Assembly: GCF_030296915.1 (NCBI RefSeq)
Contig: NZ_AP028031.1
Coordinates: forward strand, 2,041,501-2,105,500
From: Anaerostipes hadrus ATCC 29173 = JCM 17467
Lineage (GTDB): Bacteria; Bacillota; Clostridia; Lachnospirales; Lachnospiraceae
DNA length: 64,000 nt
Direction: 5' to 3'
Every line of letters starts with the position of its first letter. Position 1 is the first letter of the stretch. This document shows positions 33,037-42,357 of the stretch, in pieces. The notes beneath the pieces were generated by a model that saw only the letters and a list, made by a program, of their open reading frames with translations, did not search any database and was not told the origin of the DNA. The translations under genes were made by a program, and so were the position numbers.

Positions 33037-33906
33037 TCACCTTTTCACATGCTTATGGGTAAATAAATGATCTTGACAATATTCATAATTCCCATCGCAT
33101 TTTGAACAATAACGAAATTCCAATTCTGGATCGTCAAGTTCTGTTCTGTGGCACACTGCACATTCGTGCATCGCACCATTCTTCTTCTTTGGCGTGATCG
33201 TCTTAGCTTTGTACGCTCTCGCCTTCTTCTTATGTATTGTTTTAGCCTTGAAGTTTGCTCCCATTCTTCGAATCTTCTTCATAGAGAAGAAAAATAGTAG
33301 AAAATTTAACAAAGCTGCAACTATAGATACTTTAACCGAAATTCCGGCAACTGTAAAGCCTGAACTTAAAAAAATGTAGATTAAATATAATCCATCTAAG
33401 TATCCAAGCCATTTTACCTTGATTGGAAGGATCATATACAAATATACTTCCATCTCTGGGAACATAGACGCATATGCTAAAAATAACGTCATGTTTAGAT
33501 AAAAAGTATCCATGTTAACAAACGCTCCATAGCCTTCTCCATATGCGAATGTAAGAATCGCATAAGTTAAAAATGCCCCAACGATCGTTCCTAAAACTCC
33601 GATCAGATAATACATATTGAATCGGAATGTTCCCCATACCTGCTCTAATGAGCTTCCGATCGAGTAATAAAATAACAATACAAATATTACAAAGATCAAA
33701 TTCGTCTCTGGTCCGATCAACAGGAATGTCACAATTCTCCAGACTTGTCCATGCAAGATCAGATACGGATTCAATTCCAGTAAACTATATAATCGTGGTG
33801 ATATATTGGCGATCACAAAACCGACTGCATACAATAAAACAATGATCTTAGGGAGATTCGGTATCGCATATCTGCCAAACTTCTCTTCCAGTTTATTAAG
33901 CCACAT
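33037..33906 (-). CDS. Rhomboid-like membrane protein without catalytic motif, with C-terminal zinc-ribbon tail
   Basis: 289 residues. Residues ~15-205 contain six hydrophobic segments in a rhomboid-superfamily pattern, including NPYLILHGQVWRIVTFLLIG, the L1-loop WR motif shared by rhomboids and Derlins. The serine-protease signature GxSG and its partner histidine are not visible: the expected region reads GYGAFVNMDTFYLNMTLFLAYASM. After a basic linker (KAKTIHKKKARAYKAKTITPKKK) comes a cytosolic-looking tail with CAVCH, YCSKC and YCQDH that could bind zinc. AAGAAAGG precedes the ATG. Probably an inactive rhomboid or Derlin-like protein; function unknown. Confidence 0.8.
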   Translation of the reverse strand: MWLNKLEEKFGRYAIPNLPKIIVLLYAVGFVIANISPRLYSLLELNPYLILHGQVWRIVTFLLIGPETNLIFVIFVLLFYYSIGSSLEQVWGTFRFNMYYLIGVLGTIVGAFLTYAILTFAYGEGYGAFVNMDTFYLNMTLFLAYASMFPEMEVYLYMILPIKVKWLGYLDGLYLIYIFLSSGFTVAGISVKVSIVAALLNFLLFFFSMKKIRRMGANFKAKTIHKKKARAYKAKTITPKKKNGAMHECAVCHRTELDDPELEFRYCSKCDGNYEYCQDHLFTHKHVKR

Positions 33907-33931
33907 AAAAAACCTTTCTTATCATCAAAAA

Positions 33932-34864
33932 TTAAAACATATTTTTCTTTCCAAGGATATATCCTCCAAAGATCGTAAGGATCAAGGATACGATCACAAG
34001 GATCAAAAATCCATGTGCTGAATGTGCCAGTGGTACTGGAACATTCATTCCCCAGAAACTCGCGATCATCGTCGGAATCGACATAACGATCGTTATGATC
34101 GCAAGAACCTTCATTACAATATTCAGGTTGTTTGAGATAACAGATGCGTATGCATCCATCGTACCACTTAAGATATTGCTGTAGATGTCTGCCATCTCAA
34201 TCGCCTGTTTATTCTCTATAATAACATCGTCCAGTAATTCCTCATCTTCTGGATACTGTTTGATCTTATCAATCTTTAACATCTTCTCAAGCACCAGTTC
34301 GTTTGATCTCAGGGATGTAGAGAAGTAAACCAAACTCTTCTCTAATTCCAGAAGCTCGATCAGTTCCTGGTTCTTTGTTGAAATATGAAGCTGCTTCTCA
34401 ACAGAATCACTCTTCTTATCAATGATTCGCAGATACTGCAGATACAAGGATGCATTCCGATAAAGGATCTGCAAGATAAATCTTGTCCTTTTAAATGTCC
34501 AGAAATTTCGAACCCTTCCATTCTTAAAGTCTGCTAACACTGCTGTATCTTCCAGACAGACCGTAATGATCACTTTCTCTGTCAGGATGATACCACATGG
34601 AATCGTCAGGAAGTATTCTTTTTCCTTTCTCTCTTCTGTTGTCGGAACGTCTACGATAAATAAAGTATAACCTTCTTCCACTTCGATATGAGAACGTTCT
34701 TCTTCATCCAGTGGTGCTCTTAAGTCATCTATATCAATCTTATAGTCTGTTGCGATCTTCGCAAGTTCTGCAGCTGTGGGATGAATTAACGATATCCAGG
34801 TTCCTTCCATAGGTTCACTGATTTCATGAATCTGGTGATCCATCGTGCGATAATACTTGATCAT
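33932..34864 (-). CDS. CorA family magnesium/divalent cation transporter
   Basis: 310 residues from the ATG at 34864 (MIKYYRTMDHQ; AAAGGAG upstream); the longer frame has no ribosome site. A large cytosolic domain (1-~250) is followed by two C-terminal membrane segments, and the CorA selectivity motif GMN is present in SFWGMNVPVP between them. Such pentameric channels take up Mg2+ or related ions. It stands 25 nt upstream of the rhomboid-like gene and may share its transcript. Confidence 0.92.
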   Translation of the reverse strand: MIKYYRTMDHQIHEISEPMEGTWISLIHPTAAELAKIATDYKIDIDDLRAPLDEEERSHIEVEEGYTLFIVDVPTTEERKEKEYFLTIPCGIILTEKVIITVCLEDTAVLADFKNGRVRNFWTFKRTRFILQILYRNASLYLQYLRIIDKKSDSVEKQLHISTKNQELIELLELEKSLVYFSTSLRSNELVLEKMLKIDKIKQYPEDEELLDDVIIENKQAIEMADIYSNILSGTMDAYASVISNNLNIVMKVLAIITIVMSIPTMIASFWGMNVPVPLAHSAHGFLILVIVSLILTIFGGYILGKKNMF

Positions 34865-34909
34865 TGTCCGCTCCTTTCTATGGAAGTACCTTGTCCATAA
34901 GTTCCCCAC

Positions 34910-34934
34910 AAACAGGACTCTATGAATCCTGTTT
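34910..34934. repeat. 8-bp hairpin between the LysM gene and corA
   Basis: AAACAGGA and TCCTGTTT surround a 9-nt loop. In the minus direction there is only a short T-run (TTTG). It may be a weak terminator of the LysM gene or part of the corA leader. Confidence 0.5.
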
Positions 34935-34988
34935 TATCATCTGAAATATCTAAAATTCCAAACTTTTACCTATTCCATTATAAATAAC

Positions 34989-35390
34989 TCATTTTGCTTT
35001 GTCAATTAACAGTACTGTACCAACTGGAAGTGTTAACTCCCTAATTTTTTTGTTACTTTTTGCTAAATTTTCCACTGTTGTTTTGTGCATCTTGGCTATA
35101 TCAAGGATTGTTTCTCCTTTTTTTACAACATATGGAATGAAAGCTCCTTCGATCACGTTCGTAAATCCAGGCACACATAATTCATCTCCAATCTGTAAAT
35201 TATATACATTTACAAAAGGATTTTGTCTCATGATATCTTTTACCCTGACACCATGTGCTTTCGCGATCTTATATAAACTATCCTTTTCCTTTACAACATA
35301 CACTGTCCCTTTACACGAATTTGTCTGCATCATTCTTGGCATTCCTTCGCTTTTTTTATAGAATATGCAGCAGCATTCCCTTGTTTCCAT
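34989..35390 (-). CDS. Protein with two LysM domains
   Basis: 133 residues. After a cysteine-containing N-terminus (METRECCCIFYKKS) there are two LysM motifs: VYVVKEKDSLYKIAKAHGV... to GDELCVPG (about 31-75) and YVVKKGETILDIAKMHKTT... to VGTVLLID (about 87-130). LysM domains bind peptidoglycan or other GlcNAc polymers. There is no signal peptide, so a spore-coat or spore-envelope role (as for SafA-like proteins) is more likely than secretion, but this is inference. GGAG precedes the ATG. Monocistronic, divergent from the activase gene. Confidence 0.82.
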   Translation of the reverse strand: METRECCCIFYKKSEGMPRMMQTNSCKGTVYVVKEKDSLYKIAKAHGVRVKDIMRQNPFVNVYNLQIGDELCVPGFTNVIEGAFIPYVVKKGETILDIAKMHKTTVENLAKSNKKIRELTLPVGTVLLIDKAK

Positions 35391-35411
35391 TATTTTCTCC
35401 GATTTTTTTAG

Positions 35412-35440
35412 ATAATATTCCTATTTGCAATTATTTTGAA
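35412..35440 (-). promoter_or_regulatory. Promoter of the LysM gene
   Basis: On the minus strand TTCAAA (35435-35440), 17-bp spacer and TATTAT (35412-35417). It physically overlaps the opposite promoter of the activase gene. Confidence 0.6.
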
Positions 35441-35452
35441 AATGATTATAAT
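35425..35452 (+). promoter_or_regulatory. Promoter of the activase gene, with adjacent inverted repeat
   Basis: TTGCAA (35425-35430), 16-bp spacer and TATAAT (35447-35452); a second TATAAT is at 35456-35461. Directly after it, TGTCCA (35461-35466) and TGGACA (35474-35479) form an inverted repeat at the likely transcription start that could be an operator. Confidence 0.6.
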
Positions 35453-35550
35453 AGATATAATGTCCATGTATATTGGACAGATATGTTTTTTTAACATTAT
35501 TTTAACGCTTGAAATTATAGTACTTTTATAGAAAGCAGGTATACGAGAAG

Positions 35551-38500
35551 ATGAAACGATTAGGAATTGATATTGGCTCAACGACAGTCAAGGTCGCTGT
35601 CATCGACGAACAACATAATATACTTTTCTCTGATTATCAGAGACATTTTGCCAAGATTCAGGAAACTTTATCTTCCTTATTAAAAAAGGCAAAAGACCAG
35701 ATTGGGGAAATGACATTTGCTCCAACCGTTACCGGTTCCGGAGGACTTTCCATTTCTTCTTACTTAGATATTCCATTCTGTCAGGAAGTTGTCTGTGTAT
35801 CAAGTGCACTTCAGGATTATGCACCTCAGACAGATGTTGCCATTGAGCTTGGTGGTGAAGATGCTAAGATCATTTATTTCACAAATGGGATCGATCAACG
35901 TATGAATGGTGTCTGTGCCGGTGGTACCGGATCATTTATCGATCAGATGGCCTCTTTATTACAAACAGATGCTGGCGGATTAAATGAATATGCGAAAGAT
36001 TATGATACGATCTATCCGATCGCAGCCCGCTGCGGTGTATTCGCCAAAACAGATATCCAGCCCCTGATCAACGAAGGTGCTACAAAACCAAACCTTGCTG
36101 CCTCTATTTTCCAGGCAGTCGTAAACCAGACGATCAGTGGTCTTGCATGTGGTAAACCGATCCGTGGAAATGTTGCTTTCCTCGGAGGACCTCTTCATTT
36201 CCTTACAGAATTAAAAGAAGCATTTATCCGTACATTAAACCTAAAAGATGATGAGATCATCGCTCCTACACACTCTCATTTATTTGCAGCTGTCGGTGCT
36301 GCTCTGAATGCTAAAGAGGAAGTTACAACTGATTTTGAACATCTTTTAAAACAGTTTGAGAAGAAGATTGAACTTCAGCAGGAAGTTGACCGTTTAGAGC
36401 CTTTATTTAAGAGTGAACAAGAATATAAAAATTTCGTAAAAGATCATAACCGTCATGTTGTGAAACGTGGAGATCTTGCTACATATAAAGGAAATTGTTA
36501 CTTAGGGATCGATGCCGGTTCCACTACAACAAAAGTTGCTTTAGCTGGTGAGGATGGAGAACTTCTTTACAGCTACTACAATAACAATAACGGAAGTCCT
36601 CTTCACGCCGTTGTTGAAGCGCTTCATGAGATTGACGCACAGATGCCAAAGACAGCTAATATCGTATCTTCCTGTTCCACAGGATACGGAGAACATCTTG
36701 TAAAAGCTGCCTTAAATCTTGACTTTGGAGAAGTTGAGACGATCGCACATTACTATGCAGCTGCATTCTTTGATCCTGATGTGGACTGTATCCTTGATAT
36801 CGGTGGTCAGGATATGAAATGTATCCGTATCAAAAATGGAGTTGTTGATGATGTACAGTTAAACGAAGCATGTTCTTCTGGATGCGGTTCATTTATTGAA
36901 ACTTTCGCGAAATCCTTAAATCATTCTGTACAGGAATTTGCCAAAGTTGCTTTAACAGCACAGAATCCGATCGATCTTGGTTCACGTTGTACGGTATTTA
37001 TGAATTCTAAAGTAAAACAGGCACAGAAGGAAGGTGCAACTGTCGGAGATATCTCTGCTGGTCTTGCTTATTCTGTGATCAAGAATGCTTTATATAAAGT
37101 TATTAAGTTAACAGACCCATCTGACCTTGGAAAACATATCGTTGTACAGGGTGGTACATTTTATAATGATGCGGTTCTTCGAAGCTTTGAACGTATCTCC
37201 GGATGTCATGCTGTAAGACCTGATATCGCAGGTATCATGGGTGCCTTTGGTTCCGCACTGATTGCGAGAGAACGTTACGAAGATGGTATGGAAACTTCTA
37301 TGCTTCCATTAGAAGAAATCTTTGCGATGAGTGTTGATACTTCCATGACACGATGCAAAGGCTGCACAAATCACTGCCTGTTAACGATCAATAAGTTCTC
37401 TAACGGACGCCGTTATATCACTGGTAACCGTTGTGAACGTGGTATTGGGAAAGAACCGAATGCTGAAAATATTCCAAACCTTTACGATTACAAACTTCAT
37501 CGTACCTTTGACTACGAACCTTTATCTGATGAGAAAGCCACTCGTGGAGTCATTGGTATCCCTAGAGTTTTAAATATTTATGAGAACTATCCATTCTGGT
37601 ATACATTCTTTACGGATCTTGGATTTAAAGTTGTGGTATCTCCTGAATCTTCTCGTAAGATTTATGAGTTAGGTATCGAATCTATTCCAAGTGAATCTGA
37701 ATGTTACCCTGCAAAATTAGCCCATGGTCATGTGATGTGGCTGATCAAACAGGGAATCAAGGATATCTTCTACCCTTGTATTCCTTATGAACGTGACGAG
37801 ATGGAAGGTACAAACAACCATTATAACTGCCCGATCGTTACTTCCTATGCAGAAAATATCAAAAATAACATGGAAGAACTTGCAACAGAGCATATCAACT
37901 TTATGAATCCATTCTTAGCACTGGATAATGAAGAAGCTTTAAAATCCCGTTTATTTGAGGAATTAGAAGCTCAGTATCATTTGGCTGCTGACGAAATAAA
38001 TCACGCTGTTGATAAAGCTTATGCAGAACTTTCACAGGTTCGTACAGATATCCAGAATAAGGGTGAGGAAGTCCTTGCTTACCTTGCTGAAACTGGAAGA
38101 ACTGGTATCGTTCTATGTGGTCGTCCATATCATATCGATCCTGAGATCAACCATGGTATTCCAGAATTGATCAACTCTTATGGAATTGCTGTTTTAACTG
38201 AGGATTCTATTTCTCATTTATCAAAGGTTGAACGTCCATTAAACGTACAGGATCAGTGGATGTATCATTCCAGACTCTATGCTGCAGCAAACTATGCAAA
38301 AGCAAATAAACAGTTAGAAGTCATTCAGTTAAACTCTTTCGGTTGCGGACTGGATGCTGTTACAACTGATACAGTGAAAGATATCTTAACAAAATCCGGA
38401 CGTATCTACACAGTATTAAAGATTGATGAGGTTAATAACCTTGGAGCGGCAAGAATCCGTATCCGCTCACTGATCAGTGCTGTCCGTGTCCGTAAAAAAC

Positions 38501-39768
38501 ATAAGATCGAACCAAAACCTGTATCTCCAGCGATCAAACGTGTAGAATTTACAAAAGAGATGCGTAAGAACTATACACTGTTAGTTCCTCAGATGTCTCC
38601 GATCCATTTTGAATTCTTAGAGCCTGCTCTGCAGTCTTGTGGATATAACGTTGAAGTTTTAAATCAGGGTGGTATGGAAGATGTTAACACAGGTCTTAAG
38701 TATGTAAATAATGATGCCTGCTATCCATCTCTGATCGTTATCGGACAGTTAATGAACGCATTGCTTTCTGGTAAATATGATCCTCATAAGATCGCACTTG
38801 TCATCTCCCAGACAGGTGGTGGATGCCGTGCAACAAACTATATCAGTTTTATCCGCCGTGCACTTGAAAAAGCTGGTTACGGTTATGTTCCTGTTGTTGG
38901 TTTAAGTGCCCAGGGAATCGAGAAAAACAGTGGATTTAGCTTTACACCTGGTTTATTAAACAAAGCAGTTCAGGCGATCGTTTATGGTGATGTCTTTATG
39001 AGAACGGTTTATCATACACGTCCTTATGAAGTAAAACCTGGTTCTGTCAACAAATTACACAGACAATGGGCTGCTAAATGTAAACGTGATATTGCCAAAG
39101 GTAACTTCTATACATTCCAGAAGAATATCCGTGGAATCATTCGTGACTTCGACCGCATTCCATTAAAGGATATCAAGAAACCTCGTGTCGGAATCGTTGG
39201 AGAGATCCTTGTAAAATTCCTTCCAGATGCAAACAATCACTTAGTAGAACTTCTGGAACGTGAAGGTGCGGAAGCTGTTGTACCTGATCTGTTAGACTTC
39301 TTCATGTACAGCTTCTACAACAGTAACTTCAAATACCGTTATCTTGGTAAATCCAAGAAATCTGCGATCGTCAGCAACTCCGCAATCTGGGTTGTAGAGC
39401 GTTATCGTCAGACTCTTCGCAAAGAGCTAGCCAAGAGTAACCGTTTTGAGCCGCCTGCATATATCAAAGACCTTGCAGAATATGCAAAACCATTCGTATC
39501 AATCGGTAACCAGACTGGTGAGGGTTGGTTCTTAACAGGTGAGATGGTTGAACTGATTCACAGCGGTGCTCCAAATATCGTATGTACACAGCCATTTGCA
39601 TGCTTACCGAACCATGTCGTTGGTAAGGGTGTTATCAAAGAAATCCGTCAGGCCTTCCCTGATGCGAACATCGTGGCGATCGACTATGATCCAGGAGCTA
39701 GTGAGGTTAACCAGATCAACCGTATTAAGCTGATGCTTTCTGCGGCTGAGAAGAATATGAATAAATAG
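35551..39768 (+). CDS. Giant two-module acyl-CoA dehydratase activase-related protein
   Basis: 1,405 residues. It has two BcrAD/BadFG (ASKHA) ATPase modules in tandem: the first (about 3-255) with [15 protein letters not shown] and [12 protein letters not shown] near 120; the second (about 320-580) with [27 protein letters not shown] and [13 protein letters not shown] near 438. In small 2-hydroxyacyl-CoA dehydratase activators the cysteine of this segment helps hold a [4Fe-4S] cluster. A cysteine cluster CKGCTNHC near 600 and a long C-terminal DUF2229/dehydratase-like region (about 670-1390) follow. The family is common in clostridia. Probably ATP-driven electron transfer to an unknown enzyme. 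Monocistronic, flanked by its own promoter and terminator. Confidence 0.9.
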   Translation: MKRLGIDIGSTTVKVAVIDEQHNILFSDYQRHFAKIQETLSSLLKKAKDQIGEMTFAPTVTGSGGLSISSYLDIPFCQEVVCVSSALQDYAPQTDVAIELGGEDAKIIYFTNGIDQRMNGVCAGGTGSFIDQMASLLQTDAGGLNEYAKDYDTIYPIAARCGVFAKTDIQPLINEGATKPNLAASIFQAVVNQTISGLACGKPIRGNVAFLGGPLHFLTELKEAFIRTLNLKDDEIIAPTHSHLFAAVGAALNAKEEVTTDFEHLLKQFEKKIELQQEVDRLEPLFKSEQEYKNFVKDHNRHVVKRGDLATYKGNCYLGIDAGSTTTKVALAGEDGELLYSYYNNNNGSPLHAVVEALHEIDAQMPKTANIVSSCSTGYGEHLVKAALNLDFGEVETIAHYYAAAFFDPDVDCILDIGGQDMKCIRIKNGVVDDVQLNEACSSGCGSFIETFAKSLNHSVQEFAKVALTAQNPIDLGSRCTVFMNSKVKQAQKEGATVGDISAGLAYSVIKNALYKVIKLTDPSDLGKHIVVQGGTFYNDAVLRSFERISGCHAVRPDIAGIMGAFGSALIARERYEDGMETSMLPLEEIFAMSVDTSMTRCKGCTNHCLLTINKFSNGRRYITGNRCERGIGKEPNAENIPNLYDYKLHRTFDYEPLSDEKATRGVIGIPRVLNIYENYPFWYTFFTDLGFKVVVSPESSRKIYELGIESIPSESECYPAKLAHGHVMWLIKQGIKDIFYPCIPYERDEMEGTNNHYNCPIVTSYAENIKNNMEELATEHINFMNPFLALDNEEALKSRLFEELEAQYHLAADEINHAVDKAYAELSQVRTDIQNKGEEVLAYLAETGRTGIVLCGRPYHIDPEINHGIPELINSYGIAVLTEDSISHLSKVERPLNVQDQWMYHSRLYAAANYAKANKQLEVIQLNSFGCGLDAVTTDTVKDILTKSGRIYTVLKIDEVNNLGAARIRIRSLISAVRVRKKHKIEPKPVSPAIKRVEFTKEMRKNYTLLVPQMSPIHFEFLEPALQSCGYNVEVLNQGGMEDVNTGLKYVNNDACYPSLIVIGQLMNALLSGKYDPHKIALVISQTGGGCRATNYISFIRRALEKAGYGYVPVVGLSAQGIEKNSGFSFTPGLLNKAVQAIVYGDVFMRTVYHTRPYEVKPGSVNKLHRQWAAKCKRDIAKGNFYTFQKNIRGIIRDFDRIPLKDIKKPRVGIVGEILVKFLPDANNHLVELLEREGAEAVVPDLLDFFMYSFYNSNFKYRYLGKSKKSAIVSNSAIWVVERYRQTLRKELAKSNRFEPPAYIKDLAEYAKPFVSIGNQTGEGWFLTGEMVELIHSGAPNIVCTQPFACLPNHVVGKGVIKEIRQAFPDANIVAIDYDPGASEVNQINRIKLMLSAAEKNMNK

Positions 39769-39804
39769 TTATTTTTCTATTGTTTAGAATCAAATGCTAA
39801 TAAA

Positions 39805-39860
39805 AAGAAGCCATGTTCCGGCATAGATAAATCTTGTCTATGCTTGTAACATGGCTTCTT
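39805..39860. terminator. Bidirectional terminator
   Basis: AAGAAGCCATGTT pairs with AACATGGCTTCTT (13 bp), with an inner GCATAGA/TCTATGC stem. T-rich sequence follows on both strands (TTTGTTTCTTT on plus, TTTTTATT on minus), so it ends both the activase transcript and the convergent C_GCAxxG gene. Confidence 0.88.
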
Positions 39861-39886
39861 GTTTGTTTCTTTCTATTTCAGTTAGA

Positions 39887-40294
39887 TCATTCTGCTAAAA
39901 TTTCTTCCAGAATGGCTGTTGCATCTTCAATGCAGCCTGGACAGGATCTTAAGACTTTTCCTGTTTCAATCCCTTTTAGGTCCTTACATTTTGTTGCTTG
40001 ATTCTTCTCCTGAAAGCGTTTTACAAGCTCTCCTGATAGTTTATAGGTTGCTGCCTTGGAAACTGGTTTCTCGATGTCTCCACAGCTTTTTATGGCACCG
40101 ATGACTGCAACGGCTCCTGTGATCGCTCCACATGTTCCTTCCATGCAGCCCATTCCTAATCCGTGACCTTCCATCATCTTGAAAATGATGGATTCGTCGA
40201 TTCCCATTTCTTCAGCAAATGCACAGGCAACTGCCTGGGCACAGTTGTAGCCTTTCTGGTGGTTTTGTGCTGCTTTGTCTGTTTTGATACTCAT
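39887..40294 (-). CDS. C_GCAxxG_C_C family protein
   Basis: 135 residues from the ATG at 40294 (GGAGG 9 nt upstream). It shows the family pattern: GYNCAQAVACAF near residue 17, GMGCMEGTCGAITGAVAVIG near 48, then KCKDLKG and SCPGCIEDA at the C-terminus. The conserved cysteines suggest metal or redox-cofactor binding; members are annotated as possible redox-active proteins, with no established reaction. Convergent with the activase gene. Confidence 0.88.
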   Translation of the reverse strand: MSIKTDKAAQNHQKGYNCAQAVACAFAEEMGIDESIIFKMMEGHGLGMGCMEGTCGAITGAVAVIGAIKSCGDIEKPVSKAATYKLSGELVKRFQEKNQATKCKDLKGIETGKVLRSCPGCIEDATAILEEILAE

Positions 40295-40313
40295 TTGTAA
40301 TGTCCTCCGATTT

Positions 40314-40754
40314 TTATTCATTATTAATTAGATTGTAAATTTCTTCTGCTGTTTTGTCTGGATGTTGTTTTACTTGATCATAGATTGGTTTTATTTCTTC
40401 CATTGGTTCTTCTAATTCATCGACTATCTGCTCAAGATTCTTATTTTTTTTCACTTTCTTCTGAATCATCGAAATCTGAGTTAAAATTTTTCCTTGATAA
40501 ATTCCCTCTTTTCTTCCACGGTTTTCCGCACTCTGCATCTGACTCACTCTGTCACTCGCTGCCATCGCTTCTCTCAAATATAGATATCTGTCCCGTTCGT
40601 CCTGGCTCATCTTTACCATTTCTTCTTGTATCCTTTCCATATATCTATTACCTGCTGATTCCTGCGCAACCTCTTCCCATGTCGTTGCGGCGATCAGTCT
40701 TGCCCAACGGTATAGAGGATGCTTTCTTGCTTTGCCTTTGGCTGTCTTGGTTTT
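40314..40754 (-). pseudogene. Remnant of an Rpn/PD-(D/E)XK transposase-like nuclease (C-terminal part)
   Basis: The longest ATG frame starts at 40640, but similarity to Rpn-family proteins continues in frame upstream: HPLYRWARLIAATTWEEV, followed by the ATG and MSQDERDRYLYLREAMAASDRVSQM. A stop codon at 40755-40757 ends the open region, and the N-terminal nuclease domain is missing. The rest is the charged coiled C-terminal tail with the KEGIYQGK segment. I read it as a degraded copy of a recombination-promoting nuclease that also occurs near mobile DNA. Confidence 0.65.
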
Positions 40755-40787
40755 CTATAATTCTACTTCTTTCCTTAATCATTCATA

Positions 40788-41150
40788 CTATTTTGAATAC
40801 ATCACATCATTTTTCGAAAGTAAATAAACACAGTATTGATTCATACTAATTCCTTCTCTCTGTGAATGTTCTGCTAATGATCTGTGTAGACTTCGTGGTA
40901 TTCTTAATTTGAATTGTCCAGAATAATTTTCCAAGCTATCTGGTTCATAAATTTCTATTCCCTCTTCCAATGCTGCTCTGATCCACTCTCTTTTTGCATC
41001 TTTTGCATTCTGCATTGCACTCTCTATTGTTTCTCCACATGTAATACAACCTGGTAAATCAGGATAAGATATTACAAACCCACCTTCATCTTGATCTTCT
41101 ATGATTTCCATCTTATATGACATACTCATATACTCATTCAGCGTTTTCAT
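40788..41150 (-). CDS. hicB: HicB family antitoxin
   Basis: 120 residues: an N-terminal HicB fold (YKMEIIEDQDEGGFVISYPD then LPGCITCGETIESAMQNAKD) and a C-terminal ribbon-helix-helix DNA-binding domain (FKLRIPRSLHRSLAEHSQRE then GISMNQYCVYLLS). It neutralises HicA and likely represses the operon. It overlaps hicA by 17 nt, with toxin first and antitoxin second as is usual for hicAB. GGAAAGAG precedes the ATG. Confidence 0.92.
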   Translation of the reverse strand: MKTLNEYMSMSYKMEIIEDQDEGGFVISYPDLPGCITCGETIESAMQNAKDAKREWIRAALEEGIEIYEPDSLENYSGQFKLRIPRSLHRSLAEHSQREGISMNQYCVYLLSKNDVMYSK

Positions 41151-41391
41151 TTTCTCTTTCCTCGCTTTCTACAACCTTTCTTACCATTTCTACATATACT
41201 TTTTTAATTGGTTCATGCTTTGGTATTGTAATTGGACTTTTCCCTTGTTTTCTAAATGTATAATGACTACTTCCACTTCTTGGGGCATCCATCCTATACC
41301 CATAAGTTTCTAATACCTTTTGTAATTGTGTAAATCGAAGATCCTTCGACAAATTGCAAATACGTGCGATTAGTTTATCCCATTTTGACAT
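41134..41391 (-). CDS. hicA: HicA family mRNA-interferase toxin
   Basis: 85 residues from the ATG at 41391 (AGGAAG upstream); the longer frame runs into the promoter. It has the double-stranded RNA-binding-like HicA fold with RFTQLQKVLETYGYRMDAPR followed by GSSHYTFRKQGKSPITIPKH, where the histidine of GSSHYTF is the expected catalytic residue. HicA toxins cleave mRNA and stop translation. Paired with hicB immediately downstream. Confidence 0.92.
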   Translation of the reverse strand: MSKWDKLIARICNLSKDLRFTQLQKVLETYGYRMDAPRSGSSHYTFRKQGKSPITIPKHEPIKKVYVEMVRKVVESEERENENAE

Positions 41392-41410
41392 TTGTATCTT
41401 CCTTTCTTTT

Positions 41411-41439
41411 ATTATATTTGGTGTCGTATTTGGTGTCAA
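41411..41439 (-). promoter_or_regulatory. Consensus hicAB promoter with 11-bp direct repeats
   Basis: On the minus strand TTGACA (41434-41439), 17-bp spacer and TATAAT (41411-41416) match the consensus perfectly. GACACCAAATA occurs twice (41427-41437 and 41415-41425), 12 bp apart, covering the whole space between -35 and -10, a likely HicB operator. Confidence 0.85.
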
Positions 41440-41473
41440 TATTTTATTTATGTAAATATTTGCATTTTATGTA

Positions 41474-41502
41474 ATTAAAACACATTCGCTTATTCCTGTC
41501 AA
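41474..41502 (-). promoter_or_regulatory. Second upstream promoter of hicAB
   Basis: On the minus strand TTGACA (41497-41502), 17-bp spacer and TTTAAT (41474-41479). It lies 60 bp upstream of the main promoter and lacks the direct repeats, so it may escape HicB control. Confidence 0.6.
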
Positions 41503-41527
41503 TATTTTACAATAACATTGTATTAAA

Positions 41528-41560
41528 AAAGAAGACTCCTCACAAAAAAGAGTCTTCTTT
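41528..41560 (-). terminator. Intrinsic terminator after hisF
   Basis: On the minus strand AAAGAAGACTC and GAGTCTTCTTT form an 11-bp stem with an 11-nt loop, followed by TTTAATA. It insulates hisHF from hicAB. Confidence 0.88.
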
Positions 41561-41583
41561 CCTTATCACCAAATGATGTAATT

Positions 41584-42345
41584 CTATCTTCTGACACTGA
41601 TCCCTCTCTGATCCAGATATTCCTTCAGATCAGATATCTTCAATTCATTAAAATGGAACAGTGAAGCCGCCAATGCTGCATCTGCTTTTCCTTCTGTCAA
41701 TGTATCATAAAAATGTTCTTTATTCCCCGCACCACCAGATGCGATCACTGGAATATCAACATTCTCTGCAATGATTCTTGTCAGTTCATTGTCATATCCT
41801 GCTTTCGTTCCGTCACAGTCCATGCTTGTTAACAGGATCTCTCCTGCTCCGCGGCGGTTTGCTTCCATGGCCCATTCTACAGCATCTAAGCCTACATCGA
41901 TTCTTCCACCGTTCTTGTATACATTCCATCCGCTTCCATCGGCTCTGCGTTTGGCATCAATCGCTACAACAACGCACTGGCTTCCGAATTTGTCTGCAGC
42001 ATCATTGATCAAATCTGGGGTATTGATCGCTGAGGAGTTAATGGAAATCTTATCTGCTCCTTCTCGTAAGATTGCCTTAAAATCATCAACGGTACGGATT
42101 CCTCCACCGACTGTAAATGGGATAAATACCTTTTCTGCGACTTTTCTTACCATATCGATCATGATATTTCTTGCATCGGATGATGCTGTGATATCTAAGA
42201 ATACAAGTTCATCTGCACCTGCTTTGTCATATGCTGCTGCGATCTCTACCGGGTCTCCGGCATCGATCAGATTGACAAAATTGACACCTTTTACGACGCG
42301 TCCTGCTTTCACATCTAAGCATGGGATAATTCTCTTTGTATGCAT
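41584..42345 (-). CDS. hisF: Imidazole glycerol phosphate synthase, cyclase subunit HisF
   Basis: 253-residue (beta-alpha)8 barrel that uses ammonia from HisH to form imidazole glycerol phosphate and AICAR in histidine synthesis. It has the N-terminal [15 protein letters not shown] (catalytic Asp), [13 protein letters not shown], and [17 protein letters not shown] (second catalytic Asp). The ATG at 42345 is 8 nt after AGGAGG; a TTG two codons earlier is too close. It starts 12 nt after hisH. Confidence 0.96.
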   Translation of the reverse strand: MHTKRIIPCLDVKAGRVVKGVNFVNLIDAGDPVEIAAAYDKAGADELVFLDITASSDARNIMIDMVRKVAEKVFIPFTVGGGIRTVDDFKAILREGADKISINSSAINTPDLINDAADKFGSQCVVVAIDAKRRADGSGWNVYKNGGRIDVGLDAVEWAMEANRRGAGEILLTSMDCDGTKAGYDNELTRIIAENVDIPVIASGGAGNKEHFYDTLTEGKADAALAASLFHFNELKISDLKEYLDQRGISVRR

Positions 42346-42357
42346 AGCCAATTCCTC

